From: Nannocystis pusilla
GTDB lineage: Bacteria > Myxococcota_A > Polyangia > Nannocystales > Nannocystaceae
DNA length: 64,000 bases
Direction: 5' to 3'
NCBI RefSeq assembly: GCF_020073745.1
Contig: NZ_JAIRAU010000015.1
Span: 208,668-272,667, forward strand
Both the position numbers and the translations under genes were made by a program. The notes under the pieces were generated by a model that made no database searches, was not told the DNA's origin, and saw only the letters and a list, made by a program, of their open reading frames with translations. How positions within the stretch are numbered: position 1 is the first letter of the stretch; each line of letters begins with the position of its first letter. This document shows, in pieces, positions 45,147 through 55,447 of this stretch.

Positions 45147-46939
45147 TCCTTCACCGAGTCGTTGAGGACGTAACCGGTGACGGTCTGGACGTCGCCCCTG
45201 GGGTCGACGAAGGTGATGCGGCCGGTCGGGTGCTGTTGCGAGACGAAGACCTTGGCGGTGGCGTCGACGTAGCCGGCGCCCTCCGGCGGGGAGCCGAGCC
45301 GCAGCGGCTCGACGATGAAGGTGCCGAGGTCGACGAGGTCGGCCTTGCGCACGCCGGCGCCGTCGTCGCGCAGCAGCACGGCCGCGCGGTCGCCCTCGGG
45401 GGTGAAGAGCACGGGGCCCGGGTAGGCCTCGGTCTTCTGCCGCTTGAGCAGCGGGAACGCCGGCGTGAGGTCGAACAGGCTGTACGACCAGCGGTCCTCG
45501 GACAGCTCGGGGTGGCCGTCGTGGACGAGGATGGCGTTGCGGCTGTCGGGGGCGATGCCGACGCTGATGATGGGGACCTCGACGAACAGGGTGACGAGGT
45601 CCCAGCCGTCGCCGTCGCGCCGGGCGAGGGTGACGCGCTTGCGCGGATCGGGCGGCGGCGGGCCGTCGTCGCCGGTGGTGGTGGTCGTCGTGGTGCCGTC
45701 GGTGCCGGTGCCGGCGTCGGTGGTGGTCGAGTCGTCGCCGGTGCTGCTGCCGCTGCTCGAGCTGTCGGTGGTGCTCGTGCCGAACACGGCGTCATCATGG
45801 TCGTACAGCGGGAGATCGGAGGCGGGGCCCTCGGTCAGCGCGTACGGCTGGACGGTGGTGTAGAGCAGCATGGTGTCGCCGTCGGCGGCGACGCTGGCGA
45901 GGCCGACGTACTCGCCGGGGACGTCGTGCTGCTTGTACATGCCGGGGCCGAGCGGGAGCGGGACCTCGAGGACGCTGCTGCCGCCGGGGCTCGGGAGGGT
46001 GAGGACGGCGAACTCGCCGTCGGGCGCGACGTCGAGGTCGGTCGGCACGCCCGGGAGGTCGAGGACGGTGAGCTCGCCGCCGGGCAACTGCGTGACCGCG
46101 AGCCACGGCTCGCCGTCGACGCGCGCGAGGGCGATGCCGAGGCTGGCGACGATCTGGACCTCGAGGGTGGCGGGATCGATGCCGGGGTCGGCGACGACGG
46201 GCAAAAGCGGCGGCTTGCCGACGGTGCCGAGCTGCGAGAAGGTGATGACGTTGACGCCGGCGGCGGTGATGACATACGCGGTGCTGTCGTCGGGCGCGAA
46301 CACGATCTCGCGCGGGTGGGCGCCGACGGTCATCTCGTAAGGGGTGCCGCTGGCGACGTCGAGGACGGACAGCTCCTGGTCGCTGCCGGCGCCGAGCTGC
46401 TCGGGGCCGTCGACGTCGTGGTAGACGAACACGTAGTTGCCGCCCGGCGAGACGGCGAGGTTGTTGGCGCCGGGGGTGACGGGATAAATGGTGACGCTGG
46501 TGGCGCCGGCCTCGCTGGTGCGCACGAGGGCGACGTCGTTGCTGCCCTGATCGAGGACGACGACGCTGCCGGCGTCGCCCGCCTGACCCGGCACGGGCTC
46601 GACGACGGTCGGTCCCTGGCCGACCTCGACGACGTCGATGGAGAGGTTGGAGGTGTCGATGACGGCGACGGAGTCGGTCGTCTGACTGGCGCTGTAGACG
46701 TACTTGCCGCTGGCCCGCGGGACGCGGAAGTCGCCCTCGTCCTCGGTCTCGGGCGGGGGGTCGCCGGTGGTCGGGAGTGAGCCGGTGCCGCCGCCGTCGG
46801 TGCCGTTACCGGTGATGCCGGTACCGTTGGTGGCGCTGCCGTCGGTGGAGTAGTCACCGCCGATCTTGCCGCCGTCGTCACCGCAGGCGACCACCAGGCC
46901 GAGACAGACGGGCCACATCGATGCGAGGTGCCGGGACAT
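45143..46939 (-). CDS. YVTN/propeller-like lipoprotein, paralog A
   Basis: 598 residues from the ATG at 46939, favoured over the ATG at 46954 because GGAGA lies at good spacing. The signal peptide MSRHLASMWPVCLGLVVAC is followed by a Gly/Thr linker. Blade-like repeats such as SVAVIDTSNLSIDVVEVGQGP and NLAVSPGGNYVFVYHDVDGPEQ follow. A Thr-rich insert interrupts the middle (TTTTTTTGDDGPPPPDP). It shares near-identical long stretches with the next gene (paralog B), a tandem duplication. Confidence 0.78.
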   Translation of the reverse strand: MSRHLASMWPVCLGLVVACGDDGGKIGGDYSTDGSATNGTGITGNGTDGGGTGSLPTTGDPPPETEDEGDFRVPRASGKYVYSASQTTDSVAVIDTSNLSIDVVEVGQGPTVVEPVPGQAGDAGSVVVLDQGSNDVALVRTSEAGATSVTIYPVTPGANNLAVSPGGNYVFVYHDVDGPEQLGAGSDQELSVLDVASGTPYEMTVGAHPREIVFAPDDSTAYVITAAGVNVITFSQLGTVGKPPLLPVVADPGIDPATLEVQIVASLGIALARVDGEPWLAVTQLPGGELTVLDLPGVPTDLDVAPDGEFAVLTLPSPGGSSVLEVPLPLGPGMYKQHDVPGEYVGLASVAADGDTMLLYTTVQPYALTEGPASDLPLYDHDDAVFGTSTTDSSSSGSSTGDDSTTTDAGTGTDGTTTTTTTGDDGPPPPDPRKRVTLARRDGDGWDLVTLFVEVPIISVGIAPDSRNAILVHDGHPELSEDRWSYSLFDLTPAFPLLKRQKTEAYPGPVLFTPEGDRAAVLLRDDGAGVRKADLVDLGTFIVEPLRLGSPPEGAGYVDATAKVFVSQQHPTGRITFVDPRGDVQTVTGYVLNDSVKD

Positions 46940-47099
46940 GCTGCGAGTCTCCATGGGGCTCAGGGTCGGCGCGGCACCGCGTGGGGGCGCCGCTCCGGGG
47001 GGAAGTAACCGCGGCGCGGGGAAAAATTGCAGGCGGCGAAACTGTCGTGGGCGCGCGAGCTCTCGGCGCCCGCGCGCAGGCGGGCGAGGGCGCGCATGG

Positions 47100-48854
47100 T
47101 CAGTCCTTGACCGAGTCGTTGAGGACGTAGCCGGTGACGGTCTGGACGGCGCCGACGGGGTCGATGAAGGTGATCCGTCCGGTCGGGTGAGCCTGCGAGA
47201 CGAAGATCTTCTCGGTCGGATCGACGTAGCCGGCGCCCTCCGGCGGGGAGCCGAGCAGCAGCGGACGGACGATGAAGTTGTCGAGGTTGACCATGTCGAC
47301 CTTGCGCACGCCGGTCGCGTCGTCACGCAGGAGGACGGCGGCGCGGCCTCCGTCGGGCGTGAAGAGGATCGGGCCCGGGGCGGCGAGGGTGTTCTGCCGC
47401 TTGAGCAGCGGGAACGCCGGGATGAGGTCGAACAGGCTGTACGACCAGGCGGCCGACTCGGCGGCCGGGTCGGCGCCGTGGACGAGGATGGCGGTGCGGC
47501 TGTCGGGCGCGAGGCCGACGCTGACGATCGGGACCTCGACGAACAGGGTGACGAGGTCCCAGCCGCCGCCGTCGCGCCGGGCGAGGGTGACGCGCTGGCG
47601 CGGGTCGGGCTGCGGGCCGCCGTCGTCGCCACCGGTGGTGCCGGTGGTCGTGGTCGTGTCGCCGGTGGTGGTGCCGGTGCTCGAGGTGCTCGAGAGGAAC
47701 AGCGGCTCGGGGAGCTCGAGCGCGAGCTCGCGGCCAGGGGCGCCGGGGCGCGCGAACGGGTCGACGGTGGTGTAGAGCAGCATGGCGTCGCCGTCGGCGG
47801 CGACGCTGGCGAGGCCGACGTACTCGCCGGGGACGTCGTGCTGCGTGTACATGCCGGGGCCGAGCGGGAGCGGGACCTCGAGGAAGCTGCTGCCGCCGGG
47901 CGCGGGGAGCGTGACGATCGCGAACTGGCCGCCGGGGGCGACGTCGAGGTCGGTGGGGATGCCCGGGAGGTCGAGGACGGTGAGCTCGCCGCCGGGCAAC
48001 TGCGTGACCGCGAGCCACGGCTCGCCGTCGACGCGCGCGAGGGCGATGGCCTCGCCGGCGACGATCTGGACCTCGAGGGTGGCGGGGTCGATGCCGGGGT
48101 CGGCGACGACGGGCAGGAGCGGCGGCTTGCCGACGACGCCGAGCTGCGAGAACGCGATGACGTTGACGCCGGCGGCGGTGACGATCCAGGCGTTGCTGTC
48201 GTCGGGGGCGAACACGACCTCGCGCGGGTGGGCGCCGACGGTCATGCGGTGGGTCTCGCCGGCGGCGACGTCGAGGACGGTGAGCTCCTGATCGCTGCCG
48301 GGGCCGAGCTGCTCGGGGCCGTCGACGTCGTGGTAGACGAACACGTACTTGCCGCCCGGCGAGACGGCGAGGTTGTTGGCGCCGGGGGTGACCTCGTGGA
48401 TCGTGACGGTGGTGGCGCCGGCCTCGCTGGTGCGCAGCACGGCGATGTCGTCGCTGCCCTGGTCGAGGACGACGACGCTGCCGGCGTCGCCCGCCTGGCC
48501 GGGGATCGGCTGGACGACGGTGGGGCCCTGGCCGACCTCGACGACGTCGATGGCGAGGCTGGCGGTGTCGATGACGGCGACCGAATCGGTGGTCTCGCTG
48601 GCGCTGTAGACGTATTTGCCGCTGGCCCTGGGGACGCGGAAATCACCCTCGTCCTCGGTCTCGGGCGGGGGAGCGCCGTCGCTGGTGGGGGTGTCGTCGC
48701 CGGTGCCGGCGCCGGGGCTGCCCTCGGTGGAGCCGGTCGACCAGCCGCCGTCGGTGGCGCTGATTCCGTAGCCGCCGGCGCCGTCGGCCATGCAGGCGGC
48801 GAGGCCGACGGTGAGACACACGGGCCACGTCCACGCGGATCGCAGGTACGTCAT
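47100..48854 (-). CDS. YVTN/propeller-like lipoprotein, paralog B
   Basis: 584 residues. Signal peptide MTYLRSAWTWPVCLTVGLAAC. The body is highly similar to paralog A across the propeller blades (ETEDEGDFRVPRASGKYVYSAS, VVADPGIDPATLEVQIV, GYVLNDSVKD at the end), while the linkers differ. It is the first gene of the operon 48854 to 42624. Function unknown; such lipoproteins could act as surface-exposed recognition or scaffold proteins. Confidence 0.78.
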   Translation of the reverse strand: MTYLRSAWTWPVCLTVGLAACMADGAGGYGISATDGGWSTGSTEGSPGAGTGDDTPTSDGAPPPETEDEGDFRVPRASGKYVYSASETTDSVAVIDTASLAIDVVEVGQGPTVVQPIPGQAGDAGSVVVLDQGSDDIAVLRTSEAGATTVTIHEVTPGANNLAVSPGGKYVFVYHDVDGPEQLGPGSDQELTVLDVAAGETHRMTVGAHPREVVFAPDDSNAWIVTAAGVNVIAFSQLGVVGKPPLLPVVADPGIDPATLEVQIVAGEAIALARVDGEPWLAVTQLPGGELTVLDLPGIPTDLDVAPGGQFAIVTLPAPGGSSFLEVPLPLGPGMYTQHDVPGEYVGLASVAADGDAMLLYTTVDPFARPGAPGRELALELPEPLFLSSTSSTGTTTGDTTTTTGTTGGDDGGPQPDPRQRVTLARRDGGGWDLVTLFVEVPIVSVGLAPDSRTAILVHGADPAAESAAWSYSLFDLIPAFPLLKRQNTLAAPGPILFTPDGGRAAVLLRDDATGVRKVDMVNLDNFIVRPLLLGSPPEGAGYVDPTEKIFVSQAHPTGRITFIDPVGAVQTVTGYVLNDSVKD

Positions 48855-49098
48855 GAGCGGCTCCAGCTTTCCAGTCAGGTCAAGGTCAAGCGAAAAGGGT
48901 CAAGGTAAAGACAAGGAAGAGCTTCGATGCTAGCCCGGGGTAAGGCGGGCAGCAAGAGGGGCCCCGAACGCCGCTCGCGGCCGCCCGCGAGCGGCGGACG
49001 GCGGGAGGACGGCCGGGGCTTGCGCCATGAGCGGGCGGACGGACGTCCCCGGCGAGCGCGCGCGGGACGGCGGGGCGGGAGCTCACGGGGTGACCGCG
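48855..49098. other. Gene-free stretch upstream of the propeller operon
   Basis: About 245 bp between the operon start and a repeat array. The promoter should lie here; a short direct repeat GGTCAAGGTCAAGCG / GGTCAAGGTAAAG (48877-48908) near the start may be regulatory. Confidence 0.3.
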
Positions 49099-49166
49099 AG
49101 GACATGTCACGGAGGATATGAAAAATCGGGCATGTCTGGATGGACATGCCCATCAGGACAGATACG
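49099..49166. repeat. Five-unit 14-bp array
   Basis: Cores at 49103, 49117, 49131, 49145 and 49159, all exactly 14 bp apart, with one degenerate TATG unit at 49117. It sits at the 3' end of the channel gene. Confidence 0.85.
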
Positions 49167-49168
49167 GG

Positions 49169-51091
49169 TCAGCGCTCGGCGAGCACGACGACGCGGTCGC
49201 CGGCGCCGAGGCGCAGGCGGGTCGACTTGCGCGGGTTGAGGGCGACGCCGTAGGCCCGCTCGGGGTCGTGCGCGTGGGCGGCGAGGCGGTAGCCGAGAGC
49301 GACCTCGCCGCGGCGGGCGGCGGCCTCGACGACGGCGTAGAAGTCGACGTCGGCGCCCGTCTGGACGTAGTCGCGGGCCGGCTTGAGGTAGATCTCGTGG
49401 CCCTCGGGCGACAGCAGGTCGTCGAGCACGGCGGCGATCCGCCGATTCTCGCTGATCTGCGACACGACCAGCGAGACGAGCGTGTTGCTGATGATGAAGT
49501 CGTCGGCCTCGGTGACGGCGGCGAGCTCGCGGTTCTGCCCGTCGAGCATCTCGCTGGTGATCGGGACCGCCTTGCCCTGGCGGCGCAGGATGTCGCGCAG
49601 GTGCAGGAGGGTGATCATGGTCCGCGAGTCGGCCATCTCCTGGGTGCGCCCCTCGGTCTCGGCGAGCACGAGGATGTTGTCGAAGCCGGGCACGTCGAGG
49701 CCGTCGAGGACGCCGCGGTCGGTGACGTCGCCGACGCGCACCTGGATGGCGGTGTTGGCGAGCTCGCCGCCCTCGGTGAGCCGCGCGTCGAGGTGCCGCG
49801 CCTCGCAGACGACCAGGACGGTCGAGCCGGGCGCGACGTAGGCGTCGAGCTCGCGCAGGACCTGCTGCAGCAGCTGGCTCTCGCCGAGCACGAGCGTCCG
49901 CTCGGGCCTCGGGGTGGCGTGCGGGTGGAGCGGCGCGAGCGTGTCCTCGGCGACGGCGGTGGGCCGGCCGTTGACGACGACGGTGTCGTCGTCGCGGCTG
50001 ATGACGATGACCTGATCGTCGGCCTCGAACCGCCGGTCGAACGGCGGCGGCATGAGCCGCTCGCCGCCGGCCGTGTAGACGCCGAACAGGGCGCTGTCCT
50101 CGTAGGCGAACAGCGCCTCGCGGAAGGTCTTGCCGGCCAGCTGCGGCTGGGTCTGGATGTAGATCTCGTCGCCGCTGAACGACAGCAGCTCGGTGTAGAC
50201 GACCGAGAGCCCCGACTGCCGCCCGGTCTGCACGAGGACGCGGCTGATCAGCGGCGGGGTGAGGATGAGGCCGGCGGCGTCGCCGACGACCATGCGCGCG
50301 ACCGAGAGGGTCTTGTCGCTCTTGAGCTCGGCGACCACGTGCGGCTGCTTGCCCGCCTGCGCGCCGGCCTTCGACACGGCGAGCAAGGTCTTGAGGACGA
50401 CGGTGTCGGCCTCGGGCCCGTCGGGCGACATGACGATGACGGAGCGCGCCTCGCCGAGGTTGACGAGGTCGAGGTCGCGCCGCACCAGCGGACTGCCGGT
50501 GCGCGTGACGACCCGCATCGGCGCGTCGCCGAGGACGGCCCGGACCTCGTCGTCCATGGCGACCTTGTCGTGCTCGGCGAGGATGACGACCGAAGCGCCG
50601 GGCCGGTTGGCGTTGGCCTCGGCGAGCTCGGTGAGCAGGGCGTGGATCTTGCCGGTCCAGCCGAGGATGACGGTGTGGTCGCGCTCGATGACCATGCTCC
50701 GCCCCTTGCGCAGCCGCTCGAGGATCTCGCCGAAGCCGCCGGTCAAGACGCCGATCAGGGCGGAGAACACGAAGATCCCGCCGAACGAGACGGCGAGCAT
50801 GATGAACAAAAAGGCCCAGTCGCCGACGTCGCTGCCGACCGCCCCGGGGTCGATGGCGTGCATCAAACCGACCCACACGAGCCGCCCGAAGGAGACAGGC
50901 TCGCCGTCGGCCCCGTGCGGGCTCAGGCCGCTGACGGTGAGCACGGTCGAGGTGACGAGGATCAGGACGAGGGTGACGATCGCCAACATGGCGATCTGCG
51001 AGCCGACCCCGCGCGCCATGGCGTTGTCGAAGCGATAGCGCAGCTTATTCTTGAATGTCGCGCGTGGCACGGTCGCGGCGCGTTCTATCAC
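49169..51091 (-). CDS. CASTOR/POLLUX-related ion channel with RCK-like domains
   Basis: 640 residues from a GTG at 51091 (a second GTG at 51070 is possible). Two TM helices flank the pore-like segment: IAMLAIVTLVLILVTSTVLTV near residue 35 and FLFIMLAVSFGGIFVFSALIGVLTGGF, typical of the CASTOR/POLLUX family. Two Rossmann RCK-like domains follow, beginning TVILGWTGKIHALL and TLVLGESQLLQQVLREL, then a C-terminal TrkA-C-like domain. It is likely a cation channel gated by a cytosolic ligand such as nucleotide or calcium. It stands alone. Confidence 0.82.
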   Translation of the reverse strand: MIERAATVPRATFKNKLRYRFDNAMARGVGSQIAMLAIVTLVLILVTSTVLTVSGLSPHGADGEPVSFGRLVWVGLMHAIDPGAVGSDVGDWAFLFIMLAVSFGGIFVFSALIGVLTGGFGEILERLRKGRSMVIERDHTVILGWTGKIHALLTELAEANANRPGASVVILAEHDKVAMDDEVRAVLGDAPMRVVTRTGSPLVRRDLDLVNLGEARSVIVMSPDGPEADTVVLKTLLAVSKAGAQAGKQPHVVAELKSDKTLSVARMVVGDAAGLILTPPLISRVLVQTGRQSGLSVVYTELLSFSGDEIYIQTQPQLAGKTFREALFAYEDSALFGVYTAGGERLMPPPFDRRFEADDQVIVISRDDDTVVVNGRPTAVAEDTLAPLHPHATPRPERTLVLGESQLLQQVLRELDAYVAPGSTVLVVCEARHLDARLTEGGELANTAIQVRVGDVTDRGVLDGLDVPGFDNILVLAETEGRTQEMADSRTMITLLHLRDILRRQGKAVPITSEMLDGQNRELAAVTEADDFIISNTLVSLVVSQISENRRIAAVLDDLLSPEGHEIYLKPARDYVQTGADVDFYAVVEAAARRGEVALGYRLAAHAHDPERAYGVALNPRKSTRLRLGAGDRVVVLAER

Positions 51092-51708
51092 GACACCCGA
51101 GGGGCGCCGGGGTGATCTTTCCGTAAGGTGCCCGCAGGGCGGGCTCCTCGCCGAGGAGAACGGTGATCCTGTCCGGGGTGAAAGTTTGCAGGCGAGGCGA
51201 GCCGAGGCCACAAGGCGGCTGGACGCGGTGCGCCGGCGCAAAGTCGAGGGGGCGTTGCGAAGGGCCGGCGTGTCTCGGCTGCAATGGTTGCGAGCCGTCC
51301 GCCAACGTGGAGCCCGGCGACGATGTCCCCGGCTCCGCGCCGGATCCCGGCGTTGCGAGCCATCAGCGCGGCGCTTCGATCCGTCCGCGTCGCAGAGGAT
51401 GTCGACAATCGGACAGCCTCGGCGCGCGGCGCCGGCGCGAGAGGCATCAATGTCCATAAGGACATGTGATGAGAATCTAAGAGAGGCGCGGTATCGCCGT
51501 CCCGGCGGCGGCGGGCGCGGCAATCGCCGGAGCGGGAACGCCCGCGATGTTCGCCGCCCCCAGGGGGCGCGCGGCGGCGTGCGCCAACATACGAAATGCG
51601 GGGTCAATTGATCGGAGGGCTCGGATCACTGGTGTTTCGCTTCGGGGCGAACCACGTGCGCGCGCGAGCGCCGGCGCGCGGCGCCGCCGAATTTCGGAGG
51701 ATCTCAGT
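51092..51708. other. Gene-free stretch between divergent genes
   Basis: About 615 bp. Short open frames on both strands are Arg/Pro-rich or repetitive and I do not call them genes. AATGTCCATAAGGACATGTG at about 51449-51468 is a repeat-like palindromic pair. The promoters for the channel and for the secreted protein at 51709 must be here. Confidence 0.35.
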
Positions 51709-53520
51709 ATGTCCAATCCGTTCCGTCCCTCGTCCGTCCAGCAGTGCGCCGCCGCGCTCGCCGTCTCCGGCCTCTTCGCCGTCGCGCCCACCGATGCGGC
51801 GGCGGCGGGCAAGTCGGTGCGCGTCCACGTGCAGGCGCCGGTCGACTTCCACAACCCCCTGGCCACCCGCCTCGACTCGCTCGAGAGCTATGGGCCGGCG
51901 CTGTTCAGTCAGAGCTTCGAGATCCCCTACGACACGCTCGAGGGGCTGATCGACGACAAGCTCGACGAGATGGTGCCGAATTCGATCGGCGGCACGGTGG
52001 TGTGCACCGATCCCTGTCCCGACGTGACGTGGAGCATCCGCCTGTCGCCGACGTTCAAGTTCACGAAGAAGAACCAGCCGGTGGTGACGAAGATCGGGCC
52101 GTCGGGCGACGCGCGGGTCAAGGTCGAGCTCAGCGCGCAGGCGAAGGTGGCGATCCACGCCGACGTGCACGCGGAAACGTGGTTCGACAGCGCCGACGTG
52201 CCGGTCGACGTGTTCGTGATCATCGGCGTGAAGGCGTCGGTCGAGGTCGGGCTGTGGCCGAAGATCGATCCGAAGCCGGTCGCGCTCGAGTTCACGCTCG
52301 ACGACAAGAACATCGACCTCGAGCTCAACGGCACGGCGGCGGCGCTCGGCGCGAAGTGGGGCACGATCATCGGCCTGTCGCCGGTCGGGCTCCTGGTGGG
52401 CGGGCCGATCCTGGGGCCGATCCTGGCGTTCCTCGGCGACGAGGCGGCCGACGTGGCCGAGCAGAAGGTCAGCGAGGTGTTCTACGACCGCGCGGAGAGG
52501 CTGTTCGCCGAGGCGACGCGCGGGCTCGAAGACATGGTCAACGACCACATCGAGCCGTACGTCAACCAGGCCAACGACATCAAGGACAAGCTGCTGAACA
52601 AGCCGATCAAGGGGGTGAACAAGTCGGTCGGGCAGCTGCTGTCGCAGCTCGGGGCGTCGATCGAGCTGCACACGGTGACGCCCGACGGCGGGCTGGCGGC
52701 GTCGGCGGTGGTGCGCATGACCGGCGCGGCGGCCGGCGGCAAGATGTTCGGCACGGTCCGCATGCCGACGAAGACGTGCGAGTACGCGAAGGTGAACGGG
52801 GGGCCGCTCAAGGGGGCGACGATCCCGCTGGGGCTGGTGCCGGCCAACGAAGACCTGAAGTCGAAGGTCGGTCAGCCGTGCTCGGCGGTGCTCGGGGCCG
52901 ACGGCATCGCCCGTCAGGTGTACCTCGGCGCCAATCCGCGGACGGCGCTGGGACCGACGGCGCAGAGCCTGCCGACGTGGAAGTCGAGCGGGTCGCTGAC
53001 GTGGAAGGGCAACCTGGTCGCCGAGGCGGACTGGTACGCGTGCAAGTTCGAGATCGGCGGGCTGCCCGGCGCGGCGGTGGTCGAGCTGGCGACGGGCGGG
53101 GCGGTGGCGGCCCACCTGGTCGATCAGAAGCACCGCTACTTCGAGCTGTCGGCCGCCGGCAAGAGCCTGGTGTTCGACAACTTCCTCGCCCCGCTGAAGC
53201 TCGAGGGCGGCAATGCTCAGGTGATCCTCGGCGGGGCCGGGAAGTGCGGCGGGGGCGGCGGCGGCGGGGGTCTCGCGCCCAACAAGCTCAAGGAGCTGAA
53301 GGACATGCTCGATCCGTCGAAGTGCCCGCAGTGCGGGATCCTGCGCAAGCCGGGGTCGGAGCACATCATCGAGGTGACGAACGGCGACGCGTTCGCGAAG
53401 ACGAAATTCGGCAAGGAGCTGGTGCAGCAGGTCAACACGGCGCGGGCGAGCAAGCTGACGCCGAAGGCGGGGGCGCCCGCGGTCAAGCCGGGGGCGGTCA
53501 AGCCGGGGATGAACCGCTGA
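51709..53520 (+). CDS. Large secreted protein, unknown
   Basis: 603 residues from the ATG at 51709; CGGAGG lies 8 bp upstream, and the frame extends 5' without protein character. A signal peptide (to about AAAA near residue 28) is followed by a beta-rich body with [10 protein letters not shown], and a hydrophobic segment in the middle ([22 protein letters not shown]). A Gly8 stretch near residue 522 precedes a C-terminal domain with CPQC. No family is recognised. It could be an exported or envelope protein. Confidence 0.7.
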   Translation: MSNPFRPSSVQQCAAALAVSGLFAVAPTDAAAAGKSVRVHVQAPVDFHNPLATRLDSLESYGPALFSQSFEIPYDTLEGLIDDKLDEMVPNSIGGTVVCTDPCPDVTWSIRLSPTFKFTKKNQPVVTKIGPSGDARVKVELSAQAKVAIHADVHAETWFDSADVPVDVFVIIGVKASVEVGLWPKIDPKPVALEFTLDDKNIDLELNGTAAALGAKWGTIIGLSPVGLLVGGPILGPILAFLGDEAADVAEQKVSEVFYDRAERLFAEATRGLEDMVNDHIEPYVNQANDIKDKLLNKPIKGVNKSVGQLLSQLGASIELHTVTPDGGLAASAVVRMTGAAAGGKMFGTVRMPTKTCEYAKVNGGPLKGATIPLGLVPANEDLKSKVGQPCSAVLGADGIARQVYLGANPRTALGPTAQSLPTWKSSGSLTWKGNLVAEADWYACKFEIGGLPGAAVVELATGGAVAAHLVDQKHRYFELSAAGKSLVFDNFLAPLKLEGGNAQVILGGAGKCGGGGGGGGLAPNKLKELKDMLDPSKCPQCGILRKPGSEHIIEVTNGDAFAKTKFGKELVQQVNTARASKLTPKAGAPAVKPGAVKPGMNR

Positions 53521-53546
53521 ATGTGCTACGCCTGGGGCGAGGACCC

Positions 53547-54449
53547 ATGCCCGTCTTCTCGACCCTCCGCATCGCACCCGATCCCGTCAATCCCCGCGTG
53601 GCGCGCCTGCTCCTCGACCGCCCCGAGCGTCTCAACGCGATCGGGGAGGCGACGCCGCGCGAGCTGCGAGCGGCGATCGAGTGGGCCAACGCCGAGCCCG
53701 AGATCCACGTGATCGTCGTCGAGGGCGCCGGCAAGGGCTTCTGCGGCGGCTACGACCTGGCGTTCTACGGCCAGGGGGAGATCGATCACCCCTGTCAGCA
53801 AGAGCGCCACCCGTGGGACCCGCTCGAGGATTACGCGTACATGCGGCGCAACACCGACGACTTCATGTCGCTGTGGCGCAGCCCCAAGCCGACGATCGCC
53901 AAGGTCCACGGGGCGGCGGTCGCGGGCGGCAGCGACATCGCCCTGTGCTGCGATCTGCTGCTCATGGCCGAGGACGCGCGCATCGGCTACATGCCGACGC
54001 GCGTGTGGGGCTGCCCGACCACCGCGATGTGGACGTTCCGGCTCGGGCCCACGCGGGCCAAGGAGCTGATGTTCACCGGCGACACGATCGACGGCGTCAC
54101 CGCGAAAGCGTGGGGCCTCGCCAACGACGCGGTGCCGCTCGAACAGCTCGAGGCGCGCACCCGCCAGCTCGCCGACCGCATCGCCGCGGTGCCGCGCAGC
54201 CACCTGGCGATGCACAAGATGGTCGTCAATCAGGTGATGCTGACGATGGGCCTCGAGCAGACCCAGAGCCTGGCGACGCTGTTCGACGGCATCACCCGCC
54301 ACAACCCCGAGGGCCTGTGGTTCCGCCGCTACGCCCAGGCGGAGGGCTTCAAGGCGGCCGTCGCCTGGCGCGACGGGGGCGAGCCGATCCCCGAGGGCGA
54401 CGAGGCGCGCGAGCTCGTGCGCGAGCTCGAGGCGCGTCGCAAGGGCTGA
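53547..54449 (+). CDS. Enoyl-CoA hydratase/isomerase family protein
   Basis: 300 residues from the ATG at 53547, 26 bp after the previous stop. Crotonase-fold landmarks are [10 protein letters not shown], the oxyanion-hole [12 protein letters not shown] and the second strand [37 protein letters not shown], which ends with the usual Pro/Thr rather than a clear hydratase Glu. It may act as an isomerase, hydrolase or other crotonase rather than a hydratase. No beta-oxidation partner is next to it. Confidence 0.85.
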   Translation: MPVFSTLRIAPDPVNPRVARLLLDRPERLNAIGEATPRELRAAIEWANAEPEIHVIVVEGAGKGFCGGYDLAFYGQGEIDHPCQQERHPWDPLEDYAYMRRNTDDFMSLWRSPKPTIAKVHGAAVAGGSDIALCCDLLLMAEDARIGYMPTRVWGCPTTAMWTFRLGPTRAKELMFTGDTIDGVTAKAWGLANDAVPLEQLEARTRQLADRIAAVPRSHLAMHKMVVNQVMLTMGLEQTQSLATLFDGITRHNPEGLWFRRYAQAEGFKAAVAWRDGGEPIPEGDEARELVRELEARRKG

Positions 54450-54694
54450 GCGCCGCCGGATGAAGCGAGGGTGACGCGTGCCGTCGGCCGAGGCGGCGAA
54501 GGTCGCCGGCTCGTGACGAGCGCTCCGGCGGCGAGAGCGACGAGCTTCACGGCGGAAGGGCCAGTGAGCATCCCGAGCGAGCCGGCGAGGACCGCCGCGA
54601 ATCGGCGGTGCGCACAATGACGCGAGCGCGACGGCGTGGCCGTCGCGCTCGTATCATTCGTCGTGCCGCGCGAAGTGGCCCGCGCGGCCTGCGA
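54450..54694. other. Short gene-free stretch between convergent genes
   Basis: About 245 bp between the enoyl-CoA hydratase and the Cys-rich lipoprotein, both ending here. No 14-bp array or clear hairpin terminator is seen, unlike several other convergent gaps in this window. Confidence 0.3.
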
Positions 54695-55447
54695 TCATTG
54701 CACCACGCAGACGCCGGCGCCGCCGGGGCCGGCGTGCGGGCAGTGCGTCTCGGCGTCGGTGAGCGCGACGCCGGCGTGGTAGAGGCGGCAGCCGACGGTG
54801 TCGCCGTCGACGTCGGCGGCGGTGCCCGGGTACCAGTGGCTGCACTGATCGAGGCAGTCCGCCTCGTCCTTGTAGAGGTTGAGATCGGCGGTGCAGTTGG
54901 CCAGGTAGTCGGTGCAGTAGTCGGCGCAGGTGGGCGCGTCGGCGGCGACGCACACGCCGGAGCCGTTCGGGCTGGCGTGCGGGCAGTGGACGTCGGCGTC
55001 GACGGTGCTGGCGACCGTCACGTGGTAGAGGCGACAACCGAGGGTGTCGCCGTCGACGTCGGCGGGCGTGCCGGCCGGCCACTGGCCGCACTGGTCGAGG
55101 CAGGCCTGCATGTTGTCGTACTCGGCGAAGTCGGTGCACGCCTGCGCGTAGGTCCCGCAGTACGCCTCGCAGGTGAGCTCCCCGCCGTTCGTCGTCGTGT
55201 CGTCGGTGGTCGCGTCGGTGGTGGTCGTCGTCGGGCTCGTGGTCGTCGTCGGGCTCGTCGTCGTCGGGCTCGTCGTCTCGGTGGTCCCCTCGGTGCCCGT
55301 CGTCGTCGTCGTGTCGTCGGTGGCGGTGCCGGTGGCGGTCCCTTGAGTGCCGTCGGAGGCGGCCTCGGTGGTCATGTTCCCGCTGTCGCCGCAGGCGGCG
55401 AGACCGAGAGCCAACGGGAGAGTGAAAATCCAAGCTGCCTTTCGCAT
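54695..55447 (-). CDS. Lipoprotein with two Cys-rich repeats
   Basis: 250 residues from the ATG at 55447, chosen because GAAGGA lies 8 bp upstream. Lipobox LGLAAC and a Thr-rich linker are followed by two copies of a Cys module of about 80 residues. Each has C-x3-C and paired Cys around DVDGDT(L/V)GCRLYH and HCPHA(S/G)P(N/G)G(S/A)GVCV. Disulfides likely stabilise each repeat. Family unknown; this kind of repeat fits an extracellular recognition domain. Confidence 0.75.
   Translation of the reverse strand: MRKAAWIFTLPLALGLAACGDSGNMTTEAASDGTQGTATGTATDDTTTTTGTEGTTETTSPTTTSPTTTTSPTTTTTDATTDDTTTNGGELTCEAYCGTYAQACTDFAEYDNMQACLDQCGQWPAGTPADVDGDTLGCRLYHVTVASTVDADVHCPHASPNGSGVCVAADAPTCADYCTDYLANCTADLNLYKDEADCLDQCSHWYPGTAADVDGDTVGCRLYHAGVALTDAETHCPHAGPGGAGVCVVQ

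Noticed and set aside
51163..51459. 98-residue Cys-containing open frame between the channel and secreted-protein genes
   Set aside because: No signal peptide, ribosome site or regular Cys pattern; the second half is low-complexity Arg.
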